From the NCBI GenBank assembly GCA_947444305.1, contig CANEZP010000007.1, positions 1 through 64,000 of the forward strand: DNA of 64,000 nucleotides. Direction: 5' to 3'. Position numbers and translations under genes: made by a program. The notes below the pieces were generated by a model. That model was not told the DNA's origin, searched no databases, and saw only the letters and a list, made by a program, of their open reading frames with translations. This document shows, one piece after another, positions 34,415-42,875 of this stretch (position 1 is the stretch's first letter; every line of letters begins with the position of its first letter). This DNA is from Pseudobdellovibrionaceae bacterium (GTDB taxonomy: Bacteria; Bdellovibrionota; Bdellovibrionia; Bdellovibrionales; UBA1609).

Positions 34415-34430
34415 TGGCATTAGGTTCGCA
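34415..34430 (+). promoter_or_regulatory. Possible sigma-54-like -24/-12 element
   Basis: TGGCATTAGGTTCGCA has GG and GC separated by ten bases as in sigma-54 promoters, with two departures from TGGCAC-N5-TTGCA. It is 27 bp before the ATG. The other GTCTCA-associated promoter lacks this, so the call is weak. Confidence 0.25.
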
Positions 34431-34456
34431 CTCTAGGTCCTTAGCAGGGAGATTTC

Positions 34457-36292
34457 ATGCGTAAAACGATTTTAAACTTCATGGTTGTGCCTTTTGTATT
34501 CGGTACCAGCCAAATTTGGGCCGCCAGCTGTTTAGAGGATCTTACCGGCAAAGGTGTTCTCGCGAGGGTAGGTTCATGGCTTGGAAAAGCTAAAGCATTG
34601 ACCTCGTCGTTCATGCCCCAGCTCGATCAGCCAAAAAAGGAATTGCGCTATGTTTTCTCAGACGTTTACATCTTCAGGACGCCGGTAAGGACCGGGGCGA
34701 CCTACGCTGAGGGTCCGCAAAGTGACAAGAGTGATCTGCTCTGGACCGCCTATCCATACGCAACTGCCGAAGAAAAGAACGTCAACGGACGTGATTTGAT
34801 CACGGCACGTTTGTGTGAGTTTTTTGGTTACGTCACCACCCAGCCGCGAATTTCTGAATTAAAGCATCGCGCGGTGCTTGTTCAGAAAGATTTGAGACAA
34901 TCGCACGGCTTCCTAAAGACGCCCGTTGCCGACTCTTCTAAATATCGTCAACTCCGACTCGTCTCCGCCTTGGTTGGGAAAACGCTTAAGGGCGTCAACA
35001 CAACAAATCCCGAAGAGTTAGCGGTCGAGACAACCGTCGGCACACTTGGCCTTAAAGTTTTTAAAGTTGAAAATCAGGCTGATAGCTTTGTCGAAGGTGA
35101 ATTCTCCGCAGCCGGCGGTTTGTCTGGCATTATGGAAATCGTCGACGTAAAATTGTACCCGGTCGATCATCCGTGGCGCCGGCTTAACGTTCAGGACGCG
35201 AACGCCTTCTTGAGTCAGCTCGCAAAATTCACCGACGGTGTGATCAATTCGATCGTCGCGGGCGCGCAACTCGATGATCAAAATGTGCAACGCAAGATCG
35301 TGCAAGGCCTGAAAGAGCACCGCGATGCTATGAAGCGGGATCTTGGCGCCTTCATCGCGGCGATAGATCCGGGACCTGGGCAAATCATCGGTGAGCTAGA
35401 GCCCGTTCAGCAATTGCTCGCCAAAAAGTCCATCGAACTTTCCTGGGCCAAAGAGAACGGTCCCAAAGAGGACTACATCAGACTCTGGCAGCGCGAACAT
35501 ATCGTTATCGCCGAAAAGTATCTCAAAGAATTTGCGGCGGGCCGGATCCTGGACGTTAAGCTCGCCGAGAAGCTTTGGAGCTTCTATCAGATGCGGGCTG
35601 ACGTTGAACGGAATCCCAAAGAGCTCCAGCAATTCTTGCCCGTGTTGAGCCGCGCCTTCGAAATCGGTGAACCCGCAAAACACTTTGCGAGCGAGATGTT
35701 CAACAGCTTCGTTCGTTCCGGTGATCAAAAACTGATCCGGGCGGCGCTGGATATCGTTAGGGAAAAATACTACGGTGGTCACTCCGAATCGATGAAGATT
35801 GCCTTACGCGAGCTGTGGCATCCCGTTTACGAAGGTTCGCATATTCCCAGCTTCTTGCCCGTGATTCAGACGATCAAAAGCTTGGGCGAAGGTTACCATG
35901 ACTTGGCCGAGATATTACTATTCAGCGTGATTGATCGCACGCTCTACAGCTCCCGGTTCGCCGAAACCGCGTTAAGCCGTGGCGGCGGTTTCCATAACGC
36001 GCAAGATGTGAGTAAGAGCGTCGAGGGTGGCGCACTCGCCATCGAGGAATTCTTAAGCGTAGGAACAACCCGCTCGTTAACCGCGCGACTTGAGCTAGAT
36101 AAGTTAGCCAAGCTTTTCCGGGCCATGAAATACGACAGCTTGGGCCGTCGCGGTTTTGGCCAAGGCGTAACTCCGCACGAGGCTTTCGGCTTGAACGGAA
36201 CTACCCGCAGCGAAAAGTTTGATCCGTACAAATTGATCAACGATTACATCGCCGGCAGAACGCAAACTCTGCAAATCGATTTCATTAAATAA
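34457..36292 (+). CDS. Large secreted protein of unknown function
   Basis: 611 aa, AGGGAG upstream, with a signal peptide (to about QIWAASC; cysteine near the cleavage region could also be a lipobox-like site but the motif is poor). Residues ~60-400 are alpha/beta, with no motif I can name; the C-terminal part looks helical. Acidic/basic composition is balanced and there are few cysteines. It has its own operator-like palindrome upstream and a terminator hairpin after it, so it is probably monocistronic. Its neighbours are also exported proteins of unknown role. Confidence 0.7.
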   Translation: MRKTILNFMVVPFVFGTSQIWAASCLEDLTGKGVLARVGSWLGKAKALTSSFMPQLDQPKKELRYVFSDVYIFRTPVRTGATYAEGPQSDKSDLLWTAYPYATAEEKNVNGRDLITARLCEFFGYVTTQPRISELKHRAVLVQKDLRQSHGFLKTPVADSSKYRQLRLVSALVGKTLKGVNTTNPEELAVETTVGTLGLKVFKVENQADSFVEGEFSAAGGLSGIMEIVDVKLYPVDHPWRRLNVQDANAFLSQLAKFTDGVINSIVAGAQLDDQNVQRKIVQGLKEHRDAMKRDLGAFIAAIDPGPGQIIGELEPVQQLLAKKSIELSWAKENGPKEDYIRLWQREHIVIAEKYLKEFAAGRILDVKLAEKLWSFYQMRADVERNPKELQQFLPVLSRAFEIGEPAKHFASEMFNSFVRSGDQKLIRAALDIVREKYYGGHSESMKIALRELWHPVYEGSHIPSFLPVIQTIKSLGEGYHDLAEILLFSVIDRTLYSSRFAETALSRGGGFHNAQDVSKSVEGGALAIEEFLSVGTTRSLTARLELDKLAKLFRAMKYDSLGRRGFGQGVTPHEAFGLNGTTRSEKFDPYKLINDYIAGRTQTLQIDFIK

Positions 36293-36326
36293 CGTGCGCA
36301 GAAAATTCTGTGCGCACGGAATTTTT
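36293..36326. terminator. Hairpin terminator containing palindrome copy 3, shared by convergent genes
   Basis: CGTGCGCA (36293-36300) pairs with TGCGCACG (36311-36318), with GAA/TTC extending the stem, followed by TTTTT at 36322-36326. The third copy of the 16-bp palindrome (36306-36321, one mismatch) is part of it. It follows the 611-aa gene and ends just before the convergent caspase-like gene. Confidence 0.6.
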
Positions 36327-36330
36327 GCGC

Positions 36331-37329
36331 CTAGCGAAACGATTCTGAAGATTGTTGCGGTGAAGAAGTGGTGCCGGATTGACAAGCCGGCGGCATGGCC
36401 TTCGATAGCGGATAGCACGAGGTCCAAGAGCTATTCTGTTCCCGGTTGCCGGTGACGTTCGCAAGTTGGTCGGTTGTTGTTATGAATTGAGACTTACACG
36501 TGCGGCTCACCGGGCTAGCGCAAATCAATTGTTCAATCTTATCTACCGGAAGCTGTTTCCCCCCGTTGGCCGTCAAGAATAGGCCCTGAAGATCATCGAA
36601 GGTCTTTGGTTGGTTTGATCCGAGCGGCACGCACTCCCTTTTAGCTACTTCGCCGGATAGTCGCGTGATATTTGCGCTATCATCACTGATCTGGTCACGG
36701 CCCGCCGAATTGAGCATCGAAGAGTTCGGCCCAAGATCTAAACCGCCCGAGAAGCAAGAATCATTTAATCCAAAAACCTTTTTGCCCGCGAAAGCTTTCC
36801 GTAAGTCCGAACTTCTCACGACGTATTTCTCAAGCCCTTCGCAGCCTGGGCTCCACGACTTAGCTTTGCGGGCATTCGCTTTGTCATTTTCCAAACGGAT
36901 ATCGCCGCGGCACTTTGCGAGCAGGGACGGCGGCATCGCGGGCAAGGGAATCGCCCATTCGCCGTCCGCGAGCAAAATACCGTGCCCTGAATAATTGAAA
37001 TTAACGTATTTAGCGCTTCCGATATTTTTTGTGAGGATGGCTAGCAGCTCTTTTTTTTCCATCATCGTTTGGAACGGCGTTTGCTCATTCATCTCGAAGC
37101 TACGTGCGCTCCATATTTGCGAAAGCTGTTTTTGCGTCCGTGCGTCTTCCGCGACGTTGTTGAGATCCACGAACCCGCGGTTCACTCGGCCTTGATTAAA
37201 CGCTAAGTTAAGGCTCACCGTTTCTTGGCGTTGTTGAGGTTTGCATGCAGGTTGGGCCGCTACGGATTCCAACCCGCAGATAACGACGAGGGATAAGCTC
37301 ATAGTTAAGTTACGAATGGCAGAATTCAT
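36331..37329 (-). CDS. Exported caspase-fold (C14-like) cysteine peptidase
   Basis: 332 aa with a signal peptide (to about VAAQP). The caspase-type dyad is clear: His116 in FNYSGHG and Cys192 in GLNDSCFSGG. The ~60 residues between them suit the family. Acidic specificity-pocket residues cannot be judged. The C-terminal tail is Ser/Gln-rich. Metacaspase-like enzymes usually cleave after Arg/Lys or Asp. Export points to action in the periplasm or outside. It is coupled by ATGA to the upstream secreted protein gene. Confidence 0.75.
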   Translation of the reverse strand: MNSAIRNLTMSLSLVVICGLESVAAQPACKPQQRQETVSLNLAFNQGRVNRGFVDLNNVAEDARTQKQLSQIWSARSFEMNEQTPFQTMMEKKELLAILTKNIGSAKYVNFNYSGHGILLADGEWAIPLPAMPPSLLAKCRGDIRLENDKANARKAKSWSPGCEGLEKYVVRSSDLRKAFAGKKVFGLNDSCFSGGLDLGPNSSMLNSAGRDQISDDSANITRLSGEVAKRECVPLGSNQPKTFDDLQGLFLTANGGKQLPVDKIEQLICASPVSRTCKSQFITTTDQLANVTGNREQNSSWTSCYPLSKAMPPACQSGTTSSPQQSSESFR

Positions 37330-38096
37330 TTTAGCGTATCGGGGGGCGGAGTTGATTCGATGGCTTTATTGCCGTTCGCTGTAGGCATTCCGGAGTTACC
37401 GAACCTCCAAAGACCTTCGTTTGGCCAGGTCAACTCAATCTCCGCACTGTACTCGAACGGCGAGGGTTTTTTTCTTTTCGCGGCCCATTTCTCAAACTGC
37501 GTTTTGAATTTTTGTGCTTCTGGATTCGACATGCCCCGATTTTTTGAGTCGGCGTATTCTCCCGTTTTGCAGGCAGGAGTTAACGGTGGAATGTTTTTTA
37601 TATTCGGCGGAAGGGGCTGGGCATTAATTTTGACCTGAACCCACGGCGCGCTATTCTCCGAAATCGTAACTTTACAAGTTTCCTTCAAAGAATTCCAACC
37701 GTCCTCGGTAAGGGGTGTTGCTAACCCCGCTTCGGCGGTGGGAAGGAGTAAATCCACAATCCAATATCTTGAAAAGGCCATGTTTGGCGCACAGATCGCC
37801 TTGTGCAGTATTTCTTTTTCTTTCTCCGAAAGCGGTTCATTAAGAACCAGGCCAACCCCGCCGGACTGAATCATACGATCGTTTGATGACGAGCCCGTGC
37901 TTCGAAGGTCAATACAGTTTTTATTTTTTAGAAGTCGAAGACCCTTCGCCAGATTTTCCGCGGCTTTGACCGGCGTGTTTTCTAGATTGAAAGTATAGAG
38001 ATAGATCTTCGGTTCGGCCATGCTCCGTGCGGGAGCGAACAATGTAAACGTGAGTAGGAGAGTCCCAACCGAGAGGTTCGCTATCCAAGATTTCAT
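37326..38096 (-). CDS. Exported protein of unknown function coupled to the caspase-like gene
   Basis: 256 aa from the ATG at 38096; a longer frame upstream is unlikely because the signal peptide (SVGTLLLTFTLFAPARSMA) starts here. Mature protein has four cysteines and the segment LPPNIKNIPPLTPAC. No domain recognised. The stop overlaps the caspase-like start (ATGA), so the two are made together. It might be a substrate, partner or inhibitor (inference). Confidence 0.65.
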   Translation of the reverse strand: MKSWIANLSVGTLLLTFTLFAPARSMAEPKIYLYTFNLENTPVKAAENLAKGLRLLKNKNCIDLRSTGSSSNDRMIQSGGVGLVLNEPLSEKEKEILHKAICAPNMAFSRYWIVDLLLPTAEAGLATPLTEDGWNSLKETCKVTISENSAPWVQVKINAQPLPPNIKNIPPLTPACKTGEYADSKNRGMSNPEAQKFKTQFEKWAAKRKKPSPFEYSAEIELTWPNEGLWRFGNSGMPTANGNKAIESTPPPDTLK

Positions 38097-38229
38097 CCTG
38101 TGTCCTAACCGCGATAAGTTTGCTTGAGCGTAACGCTGAATTAATATTATCGCGGATAGCGTAGATGATCGAGCCGGAGGTCGGTCAGTCTCCTTTGCTA
38201 GGCCAAGGTCTAATGCATTGTTTCGGGCC

Positions 38230-38829
38230 TCAGCCCAGCTTCTCCCACAAGAAGAAGTAAACGGTGAGCACCGGGGCAAACTGCCAGCTCACAAGATTTG
38301 CGAACAACGAAGTCAGGAAAGGGCGACGCAGGCCCATGCGGCGGTAAATAAGCGCTTCGGTGACGACGGCAAAGGTCTCCGCCATCAAGATATTGGTGAG
38401 GTAACCGAACGGCAGGCGCATCACACCAAAGAACACGATCGGGTGCGTGAACAGATTGACCGCGCTGACCCGCAAAGCGGTTTGGCCCATCGGGCGCCAG
38501 CGTGGCCACAAAAATAAAATCGGGATCACTTCGAGCAAGTTGGATTGCAAATAAATTTGTAGGTAGTGCCAGTACCAGCGGTCTTGCGGAGCCGCGAAAC
38601 TTAACGGCGCCGGTGTCTGCGAGTAGACTTTGTGAAGATAGGCGTTCGCGCCGAACAGAAGATTTTGGATCAAGCCGTAAGGCGTGAGCATCAAAGCGAC
38701 GGGCCAGTTCATAGCAGCGGCCGAATCCGCACGAAAGCCGGAAAACTGAGCTACGGAAAGAACGAAGGCCGCCCAGATCAGGCAGCCTCCGACAAGTAAC
38801 GTTTTGAATTTCAGCGGGCTGAATTTCAT
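38230..38829 (-). CDS. Integral membrane protein of unknown function
   Basis: 199 aa with about five hydrophobic segments, including LLVGGCLIWAAFVLSVAQF, NLLEVIPILFLWP and LVSWQFAPVLTVYFFLW. No family recognised. It follows the 205-aa exported protein gene by 8 bp on the same strand, suggesting an operon. Confidence 0.7.
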   Translation of the reverse strand: MKFSPLKFKTLLVGGCLIWAAFVLSVAQFSGFRADSAAAMNWPVALMLTPYGLIQNLLFGANAYLHKVYSQTPAPLSFAAPQDRWYWHYLQIYLQSNLLEVIPILFLWPRWRPMGQTALRVSAVNLFTHPIVFFGVMRLPFGYLTNILMAETFAVVTEALIYRRMGLRRPFLTSLFANLVSWQFAPVLTVYFFLWEKLG

Positions 38830-38837
38830 TCGCCTAA

Positions 38838-39455
38838 TTATTGACTAAGAACTTGAAGGCTGCAGAAATAATCGTTGCGCATTTCGCCGGTCGTGGGGCG
38901 GCGGTACGAGCGTTCGCACAAAAACTCAACTTGGTAAGCGTCACTATTGAACGTCAAAGTGGGCGGTAATTTGGTCGCCAGTAAATTCAAGTTCTCCCCG
39001 TAGACGTTAAACACGGTTCCGCTATTGCCGCCGGGCACGATGCCCAAAGCGCGACGTTCGGGCGAACCGTTGAAGCGCGTGAAGTCTTTCGCTTCACCGA
39101 CGGCTTTGTTGCCGTCTTCATCATCCACGCCGCTCTCCGCACGGGTTTGCAGCGAGAACGTGCACATCCAGTCGGTGCGAGTTTCGCCGTTCGACGGGCG
39201 TTCGTATTGTTTTTGGCAGTAGATGGAAGCCGCCCACTGACCCGACACCAAGTGAACGCTGCGGCCACCCATGACGTCGGTAACGGGCAAAACTTGCGCG
39301 AGCTTGCGCGTGTCTTCGCCGTAAACTTTAACTTCGGTCGTCGATACCCCGGCTGCGGGCGCGATGCCGAGCACGTCCACCGTTACGATGCCGCCGTCAT
39401 TGGCGTGAGCTTGGAGACCGGTCACGAGCGCGAGAAGGCTGAGCCACTTCAACAT
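38838..39455 (-). CDS. Exported protein with an internal duplication
   Basis: 205 aa with a signal peptide (to LQAHAND). Two copies of a ~65-residue unit are visible: EVKVYGEDTRKLAQVLP...YCQKQYERPSNGETRTDWMCTFSL and VFNVYGENLNLLATKLP...LCERSYRRPTTGEMRNDYFCSLQV. Each has two cysteines, probably one disulfide per unit. Function unknown. The ribosome site GGAGG lies just upstream on the minus strand. Confidence 0.75.
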   Translation of the reverse strand: MLKWLSLLALVTGLQAHANDGGIVTVDVLGIAPAAGVSTTEVKVYGEDTRKLAQVLPVTDVMGGRSVHLVSGQWAASIYCQKQYERPSNGETRTDWMCTFSLQTRAESGVDDEDGNKAVGEAKDFTRFNGSPERRALGIVPGGNSGTVFNVYGENLNLLATKLPPTLTFNSDAYQVEFLCERSYRRPTTGEMRNDYFCSLQVLSQ

Positions 39456-39564
39456 ACAATTTCCTCCGGGTGCGCCGAATCCAGAAGCGGATCACGGCTG
39501 AGCCACAACGTAGTCATGGCCGCGCGGCGCAAGCACGAGGTATTCGCCGATAACGAAAAAATTC

Positions 39565-39744
39565 TCAGGTGGAGAGTTCTTGAAGCTGGCTCTTCAACCG
39601 TTCAAGCAACTTCGAACGGCGCGCGACCTCTTCGTCGGCAAGTTTGGTGTCTTGGGTGAGTTCGACGCTGAGTTCTTCAAGCTGACCTTTCAGCTTCCGA
39701 CACAGTTCACGAACGCCCGCATGTCTTTGTACCTTCGGTTTCAC
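39565..39744 (-). CDS. Possible small coiled-coil protein
   Basis: 59 aa from a GTG at 39744 (a TTG at 39780 would add 12 residues). The sequence is highly charged and heptad-like: CRKLKGQLEELSVELTQDTKLADEEVARRSKLLERLKSQLQ in outline. No ribosome site is clear, so coding status is uncertain. Confidence 0.4.
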   Translation of the reverse strand: MKPKVQRHAGVRELCRKLKGQLEELSVELTQDTKLADEEVARRSKLLERLKSQLQELST

Positions 39745-39839
39745 GGTTAAAGCATAGGTACATCGGGAGTCTTTTGACAAGGTCTAAAGCTTTCGTTACA
39801 GCTTGGGGGATCTAAGAATCTCAGAGGAGAACCCACGCC

Positions 39840-41519
39840 ATGGCTAATGAAATCATCTACACCATGAAGGGTGTCGGCAAAGTGTATCCGCCGAACCGCT
39901 TCGTTTTGAAGAACATCTATCTCTCGTATTTCTACGGTGCGAAGATCGGCGTTTTGGGTCTGAACGGCTCGGGAAAATCGAGTTTGCTTAAGATCATGGC
40001 AGGGGTCGATCAGGATTTCGTCGGCGAAGCTTTCCCCGCGCGCGCGTTCAAGGTCGGCTACCTCGAGCAGGATCCGAAGTTGGACGATGCATTAAGCGCA
40101 AAAGAAAACGTAATGATGGGCCTCGGCGAGCTCAACGATCTGCTCAAAGAGTTCCAAACTATCAGCGATAAATTCTCGGATCCCGATATGGATCCCGACG
40201 AAATGGAAAAGCTGATCGAGAAGCAGGGCGCCGTCCAAGAAAAGATCGAAGCCAAAGACGGGTGGTCGATTGACCAAAAAGTCGAAACCGCGATGGAAGC
40301 TTTGCGTTGTCCCCCGGGCGATTCACCGGTCACGAACCTCTCCGGTGGTGAGAAGCGCCGGATCGCGCTTTGCCGTTTACTTTTGAGTGAACCCGACATT
40401 TTGCTGCTCGACGAACCGACCAACCATTTGGATGCAGAAAGTGTCGGTTGGCTCGAAAACTATCTCCACAAATTTCCCGGTACCGTCATCGCGGTAACTC
40501 ACGATCGCTACTTTTTGGATAACGTGGCGGGTTGGATTCTTGAGCTCGATCGCGGCGAAGGGATTCCGTGGAAGGGCAATTACAGTTCGTGGCTCGAACA
40601 AAAAGACAAACGCCAAGAACAGGAAGAGAAACAAGAAAACCGCCGTAAAACTTCGATGCAGCGCGAGTTGGAATGGGTGCGCATGAGCCCCCGCGCCCGC
40701 CAAGCCAAATCGAAGTCGCGTATTTCCGCTTACGAAAACTTGTTGAAAGAGCCCGCGCCCGAGAAGCTAGCCGAGATGCAAATCTACATTCCGCCCGGGC
40801 CGCGCCTCGGCGAAATCGTGATCGAAGCGCAAGACGTGTCGAAGGCCTACGGCGACAAATTGCTTTTCGAAAACCTAAACTTTTCGATCCCGCGCGGCTC
40901 GATCGTCGGCATCATCGGCCCGAACGGCGCCGGCAAATCGACTTTGTTCCGCTTGATCACCGGTCAGGAAAAACCCGACAGCGGTTCGTTCAAGGTGGGT
41001 GAGACGGTGAAGCTCGGTTACCTCGACCAAGCCCGCGCCGGCATCGACGAGAACAAGCTGGTCTGGCAAGAAATCTCGGATGGCCAAGATGTCGTTCGTC
41101 TCGGCAACCGCGAATACAACGCCCGCCAATACGCTTCGTGGTTCGCCTTCACCGGCGATTCCCAGCAAAAGCAGGTCAACATGCTCTCGGGTGGTGAACG
41201 CAACCGCCTGTACATGGCCAAGATGCTTAAAAACGGCGGCAACGTCCTTCTGCTGGATGAACCGACCAACGATTTGGACGTGAACACCATGCGCGCTTTG
41301 GAAGAGGCGATGCTGGAGTTCGGTGGTTGCGTGGTGTGTATCTCACACGATCGCTGGTTCTTGGATCGTATCTGTACGCACATCATGGCGTTCGAAGGGG
41401 ATTCAAAGGTCGAGTTTTTCAACGGCAATTACACCGAGTACGAGGCCGATCTTAAGCGGCGTCTCGGCGTTGAGACTTTGGTTCCGAAGCGGATCCATTA
41501 CCGCTCGCTGTCGCACTAG
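39840..41519 (+). CDS. ettA: ABC-F ATPase EttA (energy-dependent translational throttle)
   Basis: 559 aa with two ATP-binding cassettes. Cassette 1: Walker A GLNGSGKSS, signature NLSGGEKRR, Walker B ILLLDEPTNHLD. Linker (P-site tRNA-interaction region) is charged around QKDKRQEQEEKQENRRK. Cassette 2: GPNGAGKST, LSGGERNR, VLLLDEPTNDLD. There are no membrane segments. EttA binds the ribosomal E site and gates the first elongation step by ATP/ADP ratio. Length and the arm insertion (~95-140) fit EttA better than Uup. Confidence 0.93.
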   Translation: MANEIIYTMKGVGKVYPPNRFVLKNIYLSYFYGAKIGVLGLNGSGKSSLLKIMAGVDQDFVGEAFPARAFKVGYLEQDPKLDDALSAKENVMMGLGELNDLLKEFQTISDKFSDPDMDPDEMEKLIEKQGAVQEKIEAKDGWSIDQKVETAMEALRCPPGDSPVTNLSGGEKRRIALCRLLLSEPDILLLDEPTNHLDAESVGWLENYLHKFPGTVIAVTHDRYFLDNVAGWILELDRGEGIPWKGNYSSWLEQKDKRQEQEEKQENRRKTSMQRELEWVRMSPRARQAKSKSRISAYENLLKEPAPEKLAEMQIYIPPGPRLGEIVIEAQDVSKAYGDKLLFENLNFSIPRGSIVGIIGPNGAGKSTLFRLITGQEKPDSGSFKVGETVKLGYLDQARAGIDENKLVWQEISDGQDVVRLGNREYNARQYASWFAFTGDSQQKQVNMLSGGERNRLYMAKMLKNGGNVLLLDEPTNDLDVNTMRALEEAMLEFGGCVVCISHDRWFLDRICTHIMAFEGDSKVEFFNGNYTEYEADLKRRLGVETLVPKRIHYRSLSH

Positions 41520-41539
41520 ATTTGATATTGCGGGTCGAA

Positions 41540-42070
41540 CTAAGCGGCCGACTTCATCGGCGTCGATTGCGCCCGCAAGCTCGCGTTCAATTCTTCATAT
41601 ATAGACTGAAGAGCCAGGAAGTCCTCCTGGCTTTTTTGTTTTCCGGCCACGGCTAGGGCGGTGTCGGGGTGGAGCTGCTTCGCCAGGCGGCGGTAAGCCT
41701 TCTTCAAAAGCGATACGGAAATGACGGTGGCGACTTCGTTCGCGCCGAGTTTAACGAGCGAGTTTACGAGGCGTTGATCGGTTGAGTTCAGTTCGCTGAT
41801 GGTCCACGAAGGCTCTTTGACGACGGGGGCGGCTGCGGGGGCAGCGGTGATGGTCGGAGCCGGCGCGGGGGTCGCGGCAACTTTTGCCTTCGGGGGAGTT
41901 GCGTAGCGCGCCGACGGCTTAGCGAAGGTGGCGGAGGTATTTTCCCAATGAAAAGTCGGCATTTCAGGAATGGGCTCGGGGGTGTAAGCGGCAGCGGTTT
42001 CCGTCTTCGGTGCCGGGTCATTCTCCTCGAGGAGGCCGGCCAAAATTTCGCGGAAGCTCTGCTTTTCCAT
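41540..42070 (-). CDS. J-domain protein with Pro/Ala-rich N-terminal region
   Basis: 176 aa. Residues ~1-90 are low complexity (Ala/Pro/Thr). The C-terminal ~80 residues resemble a DnaJ J-domain, with LLKKAYRRLAKQLHPDTA including the HPD motif that activates Hsp70. The rest of a DnaJ (G/F, zinc fingers) is absent. It converges on ettA and is divergent from the SWIB gene. Confidence 0.75.
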   Translation of the reverse strand: MEKQSFREILAGLLEENDPAPKTETAAAYTPEPIPEMPTFHWENTSATFAKPSARYATPPKAKVAATPAPAPTITAAPAAAPVVKEPSWTISELNSTDQRLVNSLVKLGANEVATVISVSLLKKAYRRLAKQLHPDTALAVAGKQKSQEDFLALQSIYEELNASLRAQSTPMKSAA

Positions 42071-42169
42071 ATGATTTCGTATCGGAATGAATCAGATTTT
42101 CGATGAGCGAGCCCGACCATAGCTAGACGAACAGTCGGGCGGATCACCCCAATTTCAGCTTCACTTCTA

Positions 42170-42267
42170 GAGGGGAAAACGCGTTTCACCGAGTGAGACT
42201 TCGCGGTTCTCGAGGGGAAAAGCGAGCGATCGGGCGGTTTTTCAAAGATTCCCCGAGGGGAAAACGC
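42170..42267 (+). repeat. Three direct repeats GAGGGGAAAACGC at ~42-bp spacing
   Basis: Copies start at 42170, 42212 (one base changed: GAGGGGAAAAGCG) and 42255. The spacing of 42 and 43 bp is about four helical turns, so sites would face one side of the DNA. They lie between the divergent J-domain and SWIB genes, upstream of the SWIB promoter. Confidence 0.7.
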
Positions 42268-42308
42268 AGTTTCTCGAATGAAAAAAACGATTCCCTCTGC
42301 ATTTTTCT

Positions 42309-42337
42309 TTGGACATGCAGAATCTAGTCAGTATCAT
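42309..42337 (+). promoter_or_regulatory. Sigma-70-type promoter for the SWIB gene
   Basis: TTGGAC (42309-42314), 17-bp spacer, TATCAT (42332-42337). It is 39 bp before the ATG, which has AAGGGG as ribosome site. Confidence 0.6.
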
Positions 42338-42376
42338 CACGGTGTAGGCAAACAATAACAACCAAGGGGAAACACC

Positions 42377-42808
42377 ATGGCAACGAAGAAAAAAGCGACT
42401 AAAAAAGCCGCTGCAAAAACGGCCACCAAAAAAACCGCTACTAAAAAAGTAGCTACGAAAAAAGCTGCGCCCACCACTAAGAAGGCCGCAACTTCCACGA
42501 AGAAAGCTGCAACGACCACGAAAAAAGCAGCTACGACTAAAAAAGCCGGCGGCGCTAAGCGCACTCCGAACGCTGCTTTCATGAAGCCGCTCACTCCCAG
42601 CGACGCTCTTGCCGCAGTCATCGGCGCTTCGCCGTTGCCCCGCACGCAAGTCGTTAAAAAATTGTGGGCGTACATCAAGAAGAACAATCTTCAAGATGCT
42701 AAAAACCGCCGCAACATCAACGCGGACGACAAACTGAAGCCCGTCTTCGGCAAAGGCACCGTTTCGATGTTCGAAATGACCAAACTCGTTTCGAAACACC
42801 TCAAGTAA
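42377..42808 (+). CDS. Histone H1-like protein with C-terminal SWIB domain
   Basis: 143 aa. Residues 1-~62 are almost only Lys, Ala and Thr in ATKKA-type repeats, as in histone H1 tails. Residues ~68-143 form an SWIB/MDM2 domain: AFMKPLTPSDALAAVIG, RTQVVKKLWAYIKKNNLQD, RRNINADDKLKPVFG and MFEMTKLVSKHL. Such proteins occur in chlamydiae and Bdellovibrio-like bacteria and probably compact or organise DNA. The strong promoter, good ribosome site and terminator suggest high expression of a single gene. Confidence 0.9.
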   Translation: MATKKKATKKAAAKTATKKTATKKVATKKAAPTTKKAATSTKKAATTTKKAATTKKAGGAKRTPNAAFMKPLTPSDALAAVIGASPLPRTQVVKKLWAYIKKNNLQDAKNRRNINADDKLKPVFGKGTVSMFEMTKLVSKHLK

Positions 42809-42845
42809 AAAACCAAGAAAGCACACGCTTTCGAAAGTTTGAACA

Positions 42846-42875
42846 AAGCCCTCGGTAACCCCGGGGGCTTTTTTT
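42846..42875 (+). terminator. Rho-independent terminator after the SWIB gene
   Basis: AAGCCCTCGG pairs with CCGGGGGCTT (one G-U) around a 5-base loop, followed by seven T residues. Confidence 0.9.

Noticed and set aside
42380-42560. Repetitive DNA in the SWIB gene resembling a tandem repeat or CRISPR-like array
   Set aside because: It is codon-level repetition of Lys/Ala/Thr coding; there are no regular spacers.
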